From the NCBI GenBank assembly GCA_030765045.1, contig CM060967.1, positions 17,626,284 to 17,690,283 of the forward strand: a stretch of 64,000 nt of DNA. Reading direction: 5' to 3'. Position 1 is the stretch's first letter. Each line of letters begins with the position of its first letter. Both the position numbers and the translations under genes were made by a program. The stretch comes from Tenodera sinensis (lineage: Eukaryota; Arthropoda; Insecta; Mantodea; Mantidae). Of the stretch, positions 18,686 through 29,062 are shown piece by piece. Below the pieces are notes generated by a model, which was not told the origin of the DNA, ran no database searches, and saw only the letters and a list, made by a program, of their open reading frames with translations.

Positions 18686-21600
18686 CTGCAAACACATTAA
18701 GTTTCATTAGTTAAACTCTTTTTGTAACATTTAATAAAGGTTTGAATGAGAAATGAATAGTAAAAATCAGAAATACAGTCTTTAATTTTCATACTAGCAT
18801 GTATAGAGTTGGAAGAAAAGAATATATTAGACTTTAACAAATTCAGGATACATGGTTTTAATCTCAGCCATGATTGAACTTAGAATGACACTGGTTTCTG
18901 AAATCAGTTTGCATATTGTAGATATGTGCCCTAAAAGGTGGTACCACCCAATCTCAGGTTTATAGCTCCAGGTTACTTAAATATTAAAAATGGAAGTACT
19001 GTTGATTTTTTTTTACACCCGCCTTCATTTGAAAATGGTGGACAAAACAAATGTTTTAGTGATCTCATCCTCAGTCACCCAATGGCTGAGGATGAGATAG
19101 TGACTTAAACATGAGGGTACCACTGGTGTGGATGAAAGAGATATTCTCCATTCGTATATTGTTCATCAAGGTAGAGCTATTTCTTTCAGCAGCCGGTGCA
19201 ACTATAGTTTTAAACAATTGAGAGAAAAAGATATGTTGATATGCAAAAAGTTAATAATATAGGACAAATATTTGTAGTGCTGTATTGTCAATAGGAAACA
19301 CAAGCCAAACCCATGGTTGTGAACCAGGCTTAACTCCCTGGCATATGCCAGTCATAAGGACTAGTGGGATTTGAGCACTGTATAATGGCACTGTGATGTT
19401 TACAATTTCAAAAAGCAGCACTTCTATAAATATACAATCTGTAAAACAAAGACTAGCATTCAGAATTCTTTTTTTATAGTTGCTCTTTAATTGCTATGGT
19501 TTCCAGCTACCAATTCTATATTAGGTAGGAAAAATCCAAGAATTTTTGCTCAGAGGCCTCTCTATATGAGTAGGGGTTCTTATACATGCTGTAAAGCTAT
19601 GACATGGGACCACAGGGCTTACTTCCCTTCTGAAGAAAGCCATATTAAGGATTTTTAACTCTAAAAAACAATTGTCCTTTGCAATCGTGTGAACCAGTTT
19701 GGTTCTTGTATTTGTTTAAAATCCTTTAGTGTACTACGTAAATAATGAAAGCAAAACTAAAGACTGTATGTCTGTCAGGAACTGTGTCAAAGGAAATTTT
19801 TTTAATTGATAACTTATTTCCATAACAGTTCTAGTACCTTTCAATTGCTTATTGTACTTCTTCATCTTAGATTTAGCGCGTTCCTCTTCACGGCGCTCAC
19901 GTTCTTCCTCTAATTTTTCTTCTGAGCCCCAAACTTCTATTGCTCTCTGTGCCACCTATGATGCATAAAAAGCACTTTCATTGTTATTGCAGCAAACTAC
20001 ACAGCTTAACTGAGATCTGCATGGAATACAGCAGCATAGAAAACCTGATCTGCTGCTAAGTAACACAAAATGCACAAAAATGTAATACATTTTACAATTC
20101 ATATTTTTTACTTAAAATGTTGATGCTGCTGTATTCAATGCTTGGGAGATAAACATTCTGACACATATCAAAGTGCTGTGCAGTTCAAGATTTGATTACC
20201 TGCCTTTTAAGCTGAGAATTACTGTTATTTTCATTCTAGTCATGGGGATCAGACTCATATCTTAGCAGTGCTAATACTACTTTTATTCTAATTTTGTATG
20301 TGCAGCAAAATATTTGGCCAGTAGTTTTCCACAAACTGTGAATGCTGTTGAGTACACGTATGTATCATGTATAATTTAATGTTGTATAAAAGTAAAGCTT
20401 GTTTTCAGCAATGTATACGTGTGTTAAGTTTATTAATCCACCAAACATATCCGTTTTATACTCCCTTTTGTATTCTGCCCTTGCCAGGGATACCTTGAAC
20501 AGTTTAGCATATATAGTGTGATCTTTTTAAGTTCCTCCAGTGATGGAAACCCTGATGCCATGCTACAGTGGTGGACTGGTTGAAATTAATTTGGAGAAAA
20601 TCAGTAGAAAGAGAAAGCAAATGACTAAAAATCATGATTTACTCATGGAAGATGTTGAAAATGTCTCCCATTCTATCTGCAACATATGTCCTCAAAAAGA
20701 TGCTTATTATTTTGATTATTTATTGAGGCATTGTTCCAATGTGTTACTACAAATTTTGTTATATTTAAATGTATATACATGATAAAACACATATGTCTGG
20801 AAAAATAATCAAGATATACAAATTATACATAACTTGCATAGTCAACATTAAGAATTACTATCAAAGTGAAAAACATGATTCAGCTATTAACATAACCAAA
20901 AGTATTTATCGACATTGCTATACGAACCATTATTATGTACATAAAACTATCATTAATAAATAGTTCACCATCCATTGTATCAATACTTAGCTTTTGGATA
21001 TCCATAACATTCAAAATATTCCAGACATATGTAGATGTAATAGCTTTGTGAGATTTCAAAACTGAAAAATAGGTTGGCATGTTTGTTTTGTTAAAATTGA
21101 AACGTATTTGAAATTTAAATAAAACTATAGTAACTTTATCGTGAATTGATTTATTCACAACTGGCCCTATCCCTATCATGCCCTATCGATAGAAAATATC
21201 TCATTGCTCAGGATTTACGACTCACAAGGAACCTCTCAATAAGCTCACATCGCAAACACCTCGAAAGTTTCACTGTGTCATCTTTGTGCTATGAGAAGTT
21301 CAATTTCCAAAAATTAGCTGCTGTTTTCAACCTGAAGTAGCCAAAATTGAACCTGGAATATGTCGGGTCAAAGCAGTGGAACATCAGGAGTTGGACATCC
21401 CTTACCTGCATGAGTGCTTTGTGAATGCACAGAGATGACCACCTGACTGTTGTCTCGCAGGGATGCAGTGATTAAAATACAAGCTTGCTTGACACCATTT
21501 GTACTGTTCTTCACATATTTGGAGACAGAATTTAGCAGGTACAATAAACTGGAAGGGTCGTTCCGTTTTATATCTGATTGCAAACCATAAATATTTAACC

Positions 21601-24600
21601 ATGACCCGGAACCGCAGAGATGGCATTTAGTAATGAATAAATGCCTTCATTTTAAAAATATTGTCTTGCTGAAAAACCTTGAAATGAATGTTCTCATTAG
21701 ATATCAAAATTTCAGTTAGCGATGAAATTTCCACTGCAGGAAGAAAAACTTGTCCAAAGGTTGAGGTTCCCTGTGGTTCCAGGAGGAATCTGTGTTCAAT
21801 GGCTTTTTTCCCCATTTCCTTGCCTTCACATTTATATTTTCAGCCGAAACTGCCAGTATTCTCATGCAGTACAACAAATAATTTAGGAAAAATAGAGCCA
21901 CTCATACTAATAGTGGACATAATATATGAATGGCTCAGCCACTAATATGTTGTGGAGGTTTCTCTCCAGCTTAAGATAATGTCCTTTTTACTCTCATTTT
22001 GGGCTTGAAATGGCTTTGATCAGGATGGGTCATACAGTCCCTCTCTCGCTAGTTCCCAAAAACCTTTCTGCTACTAAAGTAAGAACAAATTAGAAACTAA
22101 AAACTTCACTTATCTTAGTAATATTGCAAGTTCTTGGTGCAAAGCTGACTAAAGTTTTGTTAGTCACTAGATTCCAACAGGGATTCCATCTGGTTCTACT
22201 ATACTGGTTTTGAGAATGAAGATGAATTGTCACAACTGTCACTCTTCATTTTCTTCTACTATGTCTACCTCTATAGTTGTTTTCAGAATAACACCAAAAC
22301 CTGTAGGATTTGTTTCTAACAAATTAATAATATGTCGGCTAATTGTAATTTCTTCCAAATAAAACCCATGTTCTTGAAATAACGCAACATGAACAAGATT
22401 CATGTTTTAAACTTTTAATCCTAGGTTTCAAATTAGTTGGGTGTCCCTTTAGCATAGGTTTCTCTTGGATTTTATTATTATGTGTCCTGGTAGACTCCCA
22501 GTCAATCTGGTAAACCCCTCATTTCTTAGTGTTGGTTTACTATCCTTTAGCAGATGATGAAAACAAATCTGTGGTAGGTTCCTATTTTGGTCAACAGAAA
22601 CATTAAATTGGAAACAAAGCTCTTATAACAAGCCAAATCTCCAGCAGAATTCACAGGATGAAAAAAAATCCAACTATTCAAGAGCTATGGTTTAAAAGTT
22701 AATTCTGACAGAAATGACAAAATGAAAATATGTATTATCTAATAAATGACACACAAATACTAGTAGTAAGTCTATACAATATCTGAATTTATGATTCTAG
22801 GGTTAATAAAAACCTTATACGCAATTTTTAAACCACAACCAGAATTAAAAAATAATTTGCAATTGTATGTATGTACTGAGATGCCCCCTTACCTGAAGTT
22901 CAAGAAACAACTTCATACTTCCCCATCGCACATTGTGAGGATTTTTTCTGACCAGAAATTTCAAGAGTGGCTCTCGCTTTTCAAGGTCGCAATCTTTCAG
23001 AAGATAAAGATTCTTTGCATCTGTCTTGGTGATAAGTGCATGCTTTTCTTCATTATCCCTGAAAGAAAACTCAATTATCAAAATTGGCTTTATGAAATTT
23101 GACCATGTATGTATTTTATTTCTTGTGGATAGCATTCTGATATCTAGTTGCGGCATTTATTGTAGTAGAGAAGTGTACTGTATTTCACTGCATAAGTGCT
23201 ATAGCTCTTATGCTTTCTTAAGTAAAATACATGGTGCAACCATTATGCGAAGAATAAATTATTTAAGAATGGCATGTTAACCCTCAGCAACTAGTGCACA
23301 GTAATGGGAGTAAGAGCGAGTCTGAGCATATTGAAGCACGGCCATGTTATGCTGTTCATAGTTGAAAAGAAATAAGAGGAGAAAGAGGGGAATAAAAGTG
23401 ACACTGACAATGCAAACATTACTCCAGCAAACAACAACAATAATAATTATAATTAAAAAAAGAAAAGAGAAAAGAAAAAAGTGATTTTGGCTTTATTGAA
23501 TTAAGAAAACTATTATTTACAAAAGCACTTTGAGACGATGCATTCATCGCTTCACATTATTTGGGTGACGGTCAGGATGGGAGGTTTTAATGGGTGACCT
23601 AGTTTGACGCTGATCAGTGTTAGCTTGAGACCTTTTCTGGAGTTTCAGGGCGTAGGTAGTTCATGGAGCTTTACTGGCTGCTCGGGTGAATGAATGCATT
23701 GGTTTTCATTCTGTTAATAGTTGCTCTATTGTCACCACTCATTACATTTGCCACCGTCCTTCCCCGGCTAGAAGTACTTTCGCTGAGAATGCCTCTTGAC
23801 TCGTGAGGGTGTTTTTACAGAGTGCCGTGTCCAAAAAGTTATTTTTGCTATTATACCAAATTTTCCCTTTCATGAGTTTGCCCAGTTTTGGTAATCACGT
23901 GATATTTCCCCTCAATTTTACTTCTCCGCGAAAACATTACATTTCTACTAATTGGTGAATATGTATCTAATTCAAACTTGCTGACAGTTGGATTCCTCAA
24001 GCTGTTATTTCATATTTAAGATAGGGCATGCAGGCTTCGAACCCAATCTAATCTGTAACACCTTTGTTTGCAACACATACACAAATTCATACAAAGGACA
24101 GTATATAGTCGGCTTTGCATCAGACATATTTTTAATACAAAGGGAAGTACAATATGGGTTTTTTTTTGCTGGTCCTGCTTAGCTGTGTGCATAGTAGCTG
24201 GCCTAGTCCACTATCTTCTGGAGGGGTTTTGGGTCTGTAGTAGCAGAGTAGCTAGTGTGTGGACAATACGGGTAACAAATGCAGGTACAGGTCGCGCGTT
24301 ACTTCTTGACGAATGAAAATGTTATATGAAAGGTTGGATGCGAGTCACTGCTCAGCTTTTGCGGGAACGTTAGCATCGAAAGAGAGCGGAGGTACAGTCT
24401 GCAGTGAGATGACACACATTCTTCTGATCTGAAGTAGTGCAGCACTACAAATCAATTTATCGCACTTCCAATAATATCAGCCACACGTATTATACACTAT
24501 ACCTCTATAACTGTTTCCACTTAACTTTCTTGCATTCTTCTATTCCCGACATTTCTCCCTCGTCTTCTTCCTCGTCTGAATTGCTGTTATTTTCGTTGCA

Positions 24601-27600
24601 TGCACACATCCGTACCCCACAAAACTTTTGCAGTCGACTGTAAACACAAACGCGACAGAGGAAAACAGAGGTGTCTGTTATCGTAGCATAAACATTTGCT
24701 GACCTGTTTATTAATGGTAGGCCTACTCACTGGATTTCTGCTCAAGGTCATTCGTCAAGAACAAACGCGCAACCTATAAGGAGAATACTGCCAGCCTTTC
24801 TCCCCCCCACCCTAGACTACCCTCTCCTCCACCGTGTTTCTGTAGGGTAAGGTCTAAATAATCAAGTTGTACCTGCTGTCTGCAGTGTGATCTTTTATCT
24901 TTCTGCAGGCTGACCCGAGTTCACACACATTGCTATTTCGGCAAAATTTATTTTCATAAAAAGACTTTATTTTCTGTAAATAAATAATCTTTAATTATAT
25001 GTTTGATAAGTTTTGTTATTATGATATACCATTGAACGTTTACAGGACGGGAAGTATAGTTTCAATTTACGATATTCATGAATTACGTGTACTTTTTAAC
25101 TGGAGTGGATATTATCAGACTACTTAACAAATCCGTATTTTGGCTAACTCCCTTTCTGCAGCTTAATTACTGTTTGTGTTCCACAAATGTTCCCTCAATC
25201 TTAGTTTAAAGCCTGCTGTATAAGCTCTGTAAAACTAATACAATACTTAAAACTACTGGCAAAAAAGCTTTTTGATTCTGTTCCTTACCGGCATGTATCA
25301 CATACAGGATGATCAAAAGTTTGAAAGAGAAATGAGTCATCAAATATTTGTTTGCACTCGAGACATGTTGGTCGATCTGGCTCAATAATTGGAGCTGGTT
25401 GTGAAGTAAGTATTATCTGAAAGAGAACATTCATTAACACTTTACTGAAATATATCCAATGGCATATTCTCCAGAAAAGCTTGTGCTTAAATATTCTGAC
25501 AGTTCCTTCAACATACATTACGTCCCTGGTGTAGAGGTGCCAGAGCTGTATGTTGTCATGACAACCAGGTTTAACCTTGAAGTAGCCAATAGACTTTGTG
25601 GCCGCATGATCCCATGACTCTGTGACCACAAAGTCTATTGGCTACGAAATGTGGTGGATTTGGTTATGTAACTTATGTAATTTGTTACTTTACCTACTTC
25701 ATTTAGTTCATCTTCATATTCTTCTAACAGAAATCCTCCTCCTGTATCTATCAGCTTGGGGCCCTTCACTTTATTTATGGTATTCTGCACTGTATCTGTT
25801 GCACTGCTGCAAACAATAAAACATGAAAATGTTAATACTTCGTAAAATGGTTATTGAGTAGTTTCAACTGCACTGAATATGAGCTAAAAATAACTTAGTG
25901 GCATTTTAAATATATTGTTGTCGGCAAACACTTATATTGGGAAATAAATGGCTGTTAAGTTGCAATCAGGTGTCTACTTTTTCTGTCCACTAATATTTAT
26001 TTTCATATCCATTCTGCAAATTGTTTGTTAAAAAGCTTATTACCTTCTCTGCTATGTACATAGTACATAAAGAAGATATTACATTACGCGGTAATGTGTG
26101 AGACTCGCATTCGTAAGGTCGTAAGTTTGATTCCTGTGGCCAACTTTCCTGACCCATGGTTTTGTTTTGGGGGGTTTGCCTAAGTTGCCAGGCGAATGCT
26201 GGGAAGAATAATTACATCCCCAAAATTTCCTGTACCTTTATTTTGTTTCATTAATAATTTCATTCATTCTTCATCCCATTGGTTCTTTCAGGGTTGCAAG
26301 TGTCAGTGAAGGCACTGGCGGCACCGTGGCCGAGCGGCGCTTGCCTACCACCTGGGTTCGATCCCAGGGACCCGCATGTGGTATTCGTGGTGGACGAAGC
26401 GGCGTCGGGGTGGGTTTTCTCCGGGTGCTCCAGTTTTCCCCACCATCTCATTCCACCGGTGCTCCATCTTCATTCCATGTATCATCAGTGTCACCGCCTG
26501 CGGTGCCGTAGTAGTAAAAGCGGGCGTTAAACACTACAACAGTGAAGGCATTAGGTGCACATTGGCAGGGATGATTTGCACACAGGAACTCTTTCTGTCC
26601 CTCATTGTCCGTGGGATATGGGTGGAAAAGGGGGTCAGCATCTGGGGAGTGTTGCACCCCATGCCGAGATCCCCCCAGAGTTGGCCTTGGAAGACCTAAA
26701 GACTTCAAGGTGTCGTCAAACTTGAGAAACTTTGGGTACCTCTGTCAATGTCTGTGCCATTAGTCTGGGTCTGGCCACCTCGTGTCTCCTCTTACCTCAT
26801 CCTTCCTCCTAGCGGTGCCCCCCTTGGGGACATAGGTACAATAAGCCTGGCTTTAGTGCCAAACCTTCTCCGTGTATCTCCTATTCCTATTCTATTCCAC
26901 CCAAAGATCTGATATTGAAATTTTACTAGGTGCACATCTTTGTCTATCTGTGTGTCTGTGAATAGCATACCTCAAGCACAAAAAGTTGGGTAAATACCAT
27001 ACTTATTATTTTAATTCAAAATCTTCCGAAGATCCAACATACATTTTCATAAAAATCCCCCAAATTCCGTCACATTCTGTCTATCCTATATGTGAAATTC
27101 TCTAAAATTCAATGAGTGAAGAGCACTTTACAATAATTTGTAGAAAATTCAAGATATGTTTTATTTGCATGGAAGTGTTTAATCTCTCCAGATACTATAT
27201 GCAGCACCGCAGTCACTGACATTGATGATGCATGGAATGAAGATGGAGCACTGGTGGAATGAGATGGCAGGGGAAACCAGAGGAAACCCACCCTGTACTG
27301 CTTTGTCCAGCACAAATCCACACATGGTTGCCTGGGATCGAACCTGGGCTGCTTTGGTGAAAGGCGAATGGCCTAACCACTTGGGCACAAAGCGGCCAGT
27401 TTTATTTGTAATGTCAATATCCCAGGCGTGACTTTTTGATCAAAACTGTTAAAAAAGTAAAAACAATCTATGTAAAAGTGCTTTCTTTGGGGTGGAGAGA
27501 ATTTCCTAATGATTTTCATGCTGCATTGTTAGGGAATGCAGGACTAAAATAATTTTAATATTCTTCAAAATTTTTGTGCCTTAGTTATGCTGTTTCTCTC

Positions 27601-28273
27601 TGTCATAAAAATAACCCATTAAAAATGTTTTCCCATAATTTGAACTGCATCTATTATGGTTGGCTTCCTACGCCTGTTCATTTTTCCCATCCTATTGCTC
27701 CTATGCCTTACAATACACTCTCTCATGCTCAATCATTTCGTTATCTATAAGAGTGATTATGTAAAAGTGTAGATAACTGAGTATACTTTTTATCTGAAGT
27801 TTTATCTTTTCACGCAAGAAAAACTTCAAAACCAAAAATTGAGAGTGGTTGCAGCAAATCTACAAATAATCACACTTACCCAGACAAACTTATCTAAATG
27901 TCTGCTTCAGTATTTATATGATCTTAGTGCTAAATAGACTGGATTTCAAAGAAAGCACCATTAGCCAATTTCTTATGTATAGCCATTTGGTTAATGTGGT
28001 TTGAAACAAATCAGTTGGTCAACAAATGTTCCAAAACTAATTCATCTTAAAAGATATTAAAATACTGAATACATACGTTTTAGCATAAGGATGGGATTTC
28101 ATCCGAGATTCTTTCAAAAGCAAAGCTTTCTGTCTGTTTCTTTCGATATTTGCTTTCTGTTCTGCTGTTAGTAAAACATTTCCTTTTTCTTCTTTGTTTG
28201 TTTCATTGTTTTTCTCTGGTTGTGAAATATCAGGTTCACAATTCACTGATTCTTCCAGGCTTTTATTATCCAT
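18531..28273 (-). CDS. XPA: XPA DNA damage recognition/repair protein, six coding exons
   Basis: XPA is the nuclear scaffold of nucleotide excision repair that binds damaged DNA, RPA, TFIIH and ERCC1-XPF. Exons in transcript order: 28273-28077, 25806-25698, 25416-25289, 23058-22893, 19955-19838, 18685-18531. These total 873 coding bases including the stop, 290 residues against 273 in human. Residues about 44-60 (IERNRQKALLLK) match the RPA32-binding helix. Residues 83-95 contain DTGGGF, the ERCC1-binding motif. Cys120, Cys123, Cys141 and Cys144 form a CX2C-X17-CX2C zinc finger with human spacing. About 146-240 form the DNA-binding domain (KDCDLEKREP, EVWGS, long basic helix). The C-terminus has EHEFGPE and TCITC, matching the TFIIH-binding region. 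The start is the only ATG before the conserved part and lies 20 bases inside an apparent splice acceptor, so a 5' UTR exon probably exists upstream. No disruption seen. Confidence 0.95.
18990..19110. repeat. short inverted repeat in XPA intron
   Basis: gtgatctcatcctcagtcac is followed after a few bases by its near complement (ggctgaggatgagatagtgac), a hairpin of about 20 bp per arm. No family was recognised. Confidence 0.4.
19500..19690 (-). repeat. SINE-F copy, inverted
   Basis: On the minus strand it has ggttcacacgattgc, gttaaaaatccttaatatgg and agaggcctctgagcaaaaat, collinear with the body of the 7.3-kb copy. It lies in the XPA intron in the same orientation as XPA. Confidence 0.6.
19838..19955 (-). 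CDS. XPA: XPA exon: basic/charged helix of DNA-binding domain
   Basis: 118 bp, acceptor catcatag, donor gtacta (a weak match). It encodes VAQRAIEVWGSEEKLEEERE and a Lys/Glu-rich helix ending KKYNKQLK, matching the extended C-terminal helix of the XPA DNA-binding domain. Confidence 0.93.
19956..21359. other. XPA intron, nothing firmly recognised
   Basis: AT-rich intronic sequence. A plus-strand open stretch near 20540-20782 is Cys-containing but matches no family I know. No repeat boundary was fixed. Confidence 0.35.
21360..21905 (-). pseudogene. possible unrecognised coding remnant in XPA intron
   Basis: On the minus strand about 165 codons are almost open: one frameshift near 21805, one TAA at 21627-21629, then open to 21402. 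An overlapping frame is also open over 21583-21368. The composition looks protein-like (for example SSLTEILISNENIHFKVFQQ), but I recognise no family. It could be a retro-pseudogene or chance. Confidence 0.25.
22076..22155. repeat. palindromic MITE, half copy
   Basis: ctaaagtaagaacaaattag, then cttcacttatcttagtaata and ttgcaag match one arm of the MITE at 11861. The second arm is not seen nearby, so this is a truncated copy. Confidence 0.6.
22156..22880. other. XPA intron, nothing recognised
   Basis: AT-rich intronic sequence. No coding similarity, tRNA boxes or inverted termini were seen. Confidence 0.4.
22893..23058 (-). CDS. XPA: XPA exon: core DNA-binding domain
   Basis: 166 bp, acceptor tctttcag, donor gtaagg. 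It encodes HALITKTDAKNLYLLKDCDL, EKREPLLKFLVRKNPHN and RWGSMKLFLELQ, nearly collinear with the human DNA-binding core. Confidence 0.97.
23280..25288. other. XPA intron, unassigned
   Basis: A purine-rich run at 23420-23480 is followed by a higher-GC stretch (23520-23830) whose minus strand ends in an AATAAA (23495-23500) before an A/G-rich run, as a retroposed transcript might. No protein could be read. 24160-24900 is mixed composition with no feature recognised. Confidence 0.3.
25289..25416 (-). CDS. XPA: XPA exon: C4 zinc finger
   Basis: 128 bp, acceptor tctttcag, donor gtaagg. It encodes QPAPIIEPDRPTCLEC and FDHPVCDTC. The four Cys have the CX2C-X17-CX2C spacing of XPA. It ends two bases into an Arg codon that the next exon completes. 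Confidence 0.95.
25582..25645. repeat. perfect 20-bp inverted repeat
   Basis: gtagccaatagactttgtgg (25582-25601) is the exact reverse complement of 25626-25645, with a 24-base spacer. It lies in the short intron between the XPA zinc-finger exon and the GGG-motif exon, 53 bases from the latter. Confidence 0.75.
25698..25806 (-). CDS. XPA: XPA exon: ERCC1-binding DTGGGF motif
   Basis: 109 bp. It encodes KVKGPKLIDTGGGFLLEEYE. The acceptor is a tandem cagcag, so a one-codon shorter form starting at 25803 is possible. Phase with the next exon requires donor gtaggt; the neighbouring gtaaag four bases on looks stronger but would shift the frame and lose the zinc finger. Confidence 0.88.
26085..26250 (+). 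mobile_element. tRNA-derived SINE-B
   Basis: ggtcgtaagtttgattcctg resembles a tRNA B-box arm. The body has gccaactttcctgacccatg and tttgttttggggggtttgcc, and closes acatccccaaaatttcctg. The same body occurs at 44.04-44.18 kb (ctgaccttcctgacccatgg). The 5' head is short. Confidence 0.6.
26315..26539 (+). mobile_element. SINE-A, short form, with 11-bp target duplication
   Basis: The exact 11-mer cagtgaaggca flanks it at 26304-26314 and 26540-26550. The head has CGTGGCCGAGCGGCGC (A box) and GGTTCGATCCC (B box), then gcatgtggtattcgtggtgg. The 3' end is gcgggcgttaaacactacaa, unlike the longer 12.4-kb copy, so two 3'-end subtypes exist. Confidence 0.9.
26551..26900. repeat. GC-richer repeat-like segment, unassigned
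   Basis: A distinctly less AT-rich stretch (ggggagtgttgcaccccatg, cccccttggggacatagg) in an AT-rich intron. The composition suggests an inserted element, perhaps untranslated retrotransposon sequence, but no termini or protein motif were found. Confidence 0.3.
27168..27398 (-). mobile_element. SINE-A, short form, inverted, with 10-bp target duplication
   Basis: gttttatttg occurs at 27158-27167 and 27399-27408. On the minus strand: A-box-like GTGCCCAAGTGGTTAGGCC, B box GGTTCGATCCC, ggacaaagcagtacagggtg, and a 3' end gagattaaacactt comparable with the 26.3-kb copy. Confidence 0.88.
27410..28036. other. XPA intron, nothing recognised
   Basis: AT-rich intronic sequence before the first XPA coding exon. 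No feature was supported. Confidence 0.4.
28077..28273 (-). CDS. XPA: XPA first coding exon: acidic N-terminus and RPA32-binding helix
   Basis: 197 coding bases from ATG (28273-28271) to donor gtatgt. It encodes an acidic/Asn-rich start, then LTAEQKANIERNRQKALLLK, matching the N-terminal XPA helix. A pyrimidine tract and ag precede base 28293, suggesting the exon starts at 28293 with 20 untranslated bases and that an upstream non-coding exon exists. Confidence 0.88.
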
Positions 28274-28293
28274 TTCACTTGCTGTTGTGTGAT

Positions 28294-28620
28294 CTGTCAA
28301 AACAAAAGATCATTCCTAACCTATAAATGTGTAAAGTAACCTACAAATTCACTAAAGAAATTGCTTGAAACCATTAAAACTATAAGTACTTCACAATAAT
28401 AACTGCCGGATATAATATTATATAATCATTGTGAACTGTTATTCTAGTACTACCTTGTTTATTTGGTAACCTAACAATACCGAGTTTCCAAACGAAGACA
28501 AAAGCGAATCTCGCATCTACCTGCTGACCTTCGAGCTATCGAGATCAAAGAGTTTGCTCGGAAGCGATAACCAGTCTGCTAACCAGTGCTGCTCTTACAT
28601 CTTTGCGTATTTCTGCTGCA
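28294..28620 (-). promoter_or_regulatory. presumed XPA 5' region (upstream intron, non-coding exon, promoter)
   Basis: A good splice acceptor (ttttgttttgacag) immediately precedes the exon holding the XPA ATG, so transcription should start upstream. A candidate donor (cagcag|gtagat, minus strand, near 28515) lies in a stretch with more CpG than its surroundings (28490-28570). No TATA box was identified. Positional inference only. Confidence 0.35.
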
Positions 28621-28927
28621 TTGCTTTAAATAGGACAACTGTGTAATTTAAAACAATATGTTGAATTTACAAAAGGTAATATGGTTTAATATTTGTCACT
28701 GGGAACGTAAAATAATGCATGATGAAAGAATCGAAATATCTTTCTTTTACTAAATGTCACTTTCATGATGCTGCTCTCTAGGAGGTTGATTTTGTAGTTA
28801 TTCTTGAGATGGCGAGGATTTGGATTAGTGAAGTGTTCTGTTGACTGATTCAACTCGGTTCCAGATTGTTGTGTACCAAGGTAGGTTATTGCATGTGCTG
28901 TTTAATTCTGATCGTTTATAACTTGTA

Positions 28928-29062
28928 ATGAAGTTTGGTGATTTTTCTAAAGTGAAAGCACTGATTGAAGAAACATCACAGTTGGTTCCTGACGGATCGA
29001 TGAAATGCATTCCTGGGCCATGCCTGCGCCCGCCTGGGGCTTCACTTATTATTTTAACGTAG
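28928..29062 (+). CDS. possible small open frame or first exon, divergent from XPA
   Basis: 44 codons from ATG to TAG (MKFGDFSKVKALIEETSQLV, then PDGSMKCIPGPCLRPPGA). The first 20 residues look like real coding sequence; the end may be intron read-through. A possible 5' splice site (ccaag|gtaggt) lies upstream near 28880. It starts about 650 bases from the XPA start codon on the other strand, a typical divergent-promoter spacing. I recognise no family; it could be chance. Confidence 0.25.
   Translation: MKFGDFSKVKALIEETSQLVPDGSMKCIPGPCLRPPGASLIILT

Noticed and set aside
23485..23830. Processed pseudogene on the minus strand
   Set aside because: There is an AATAAA followed by an A/G-rich run, but no reading frame or target duplication supports it, so it is only mentioned as unassigned.
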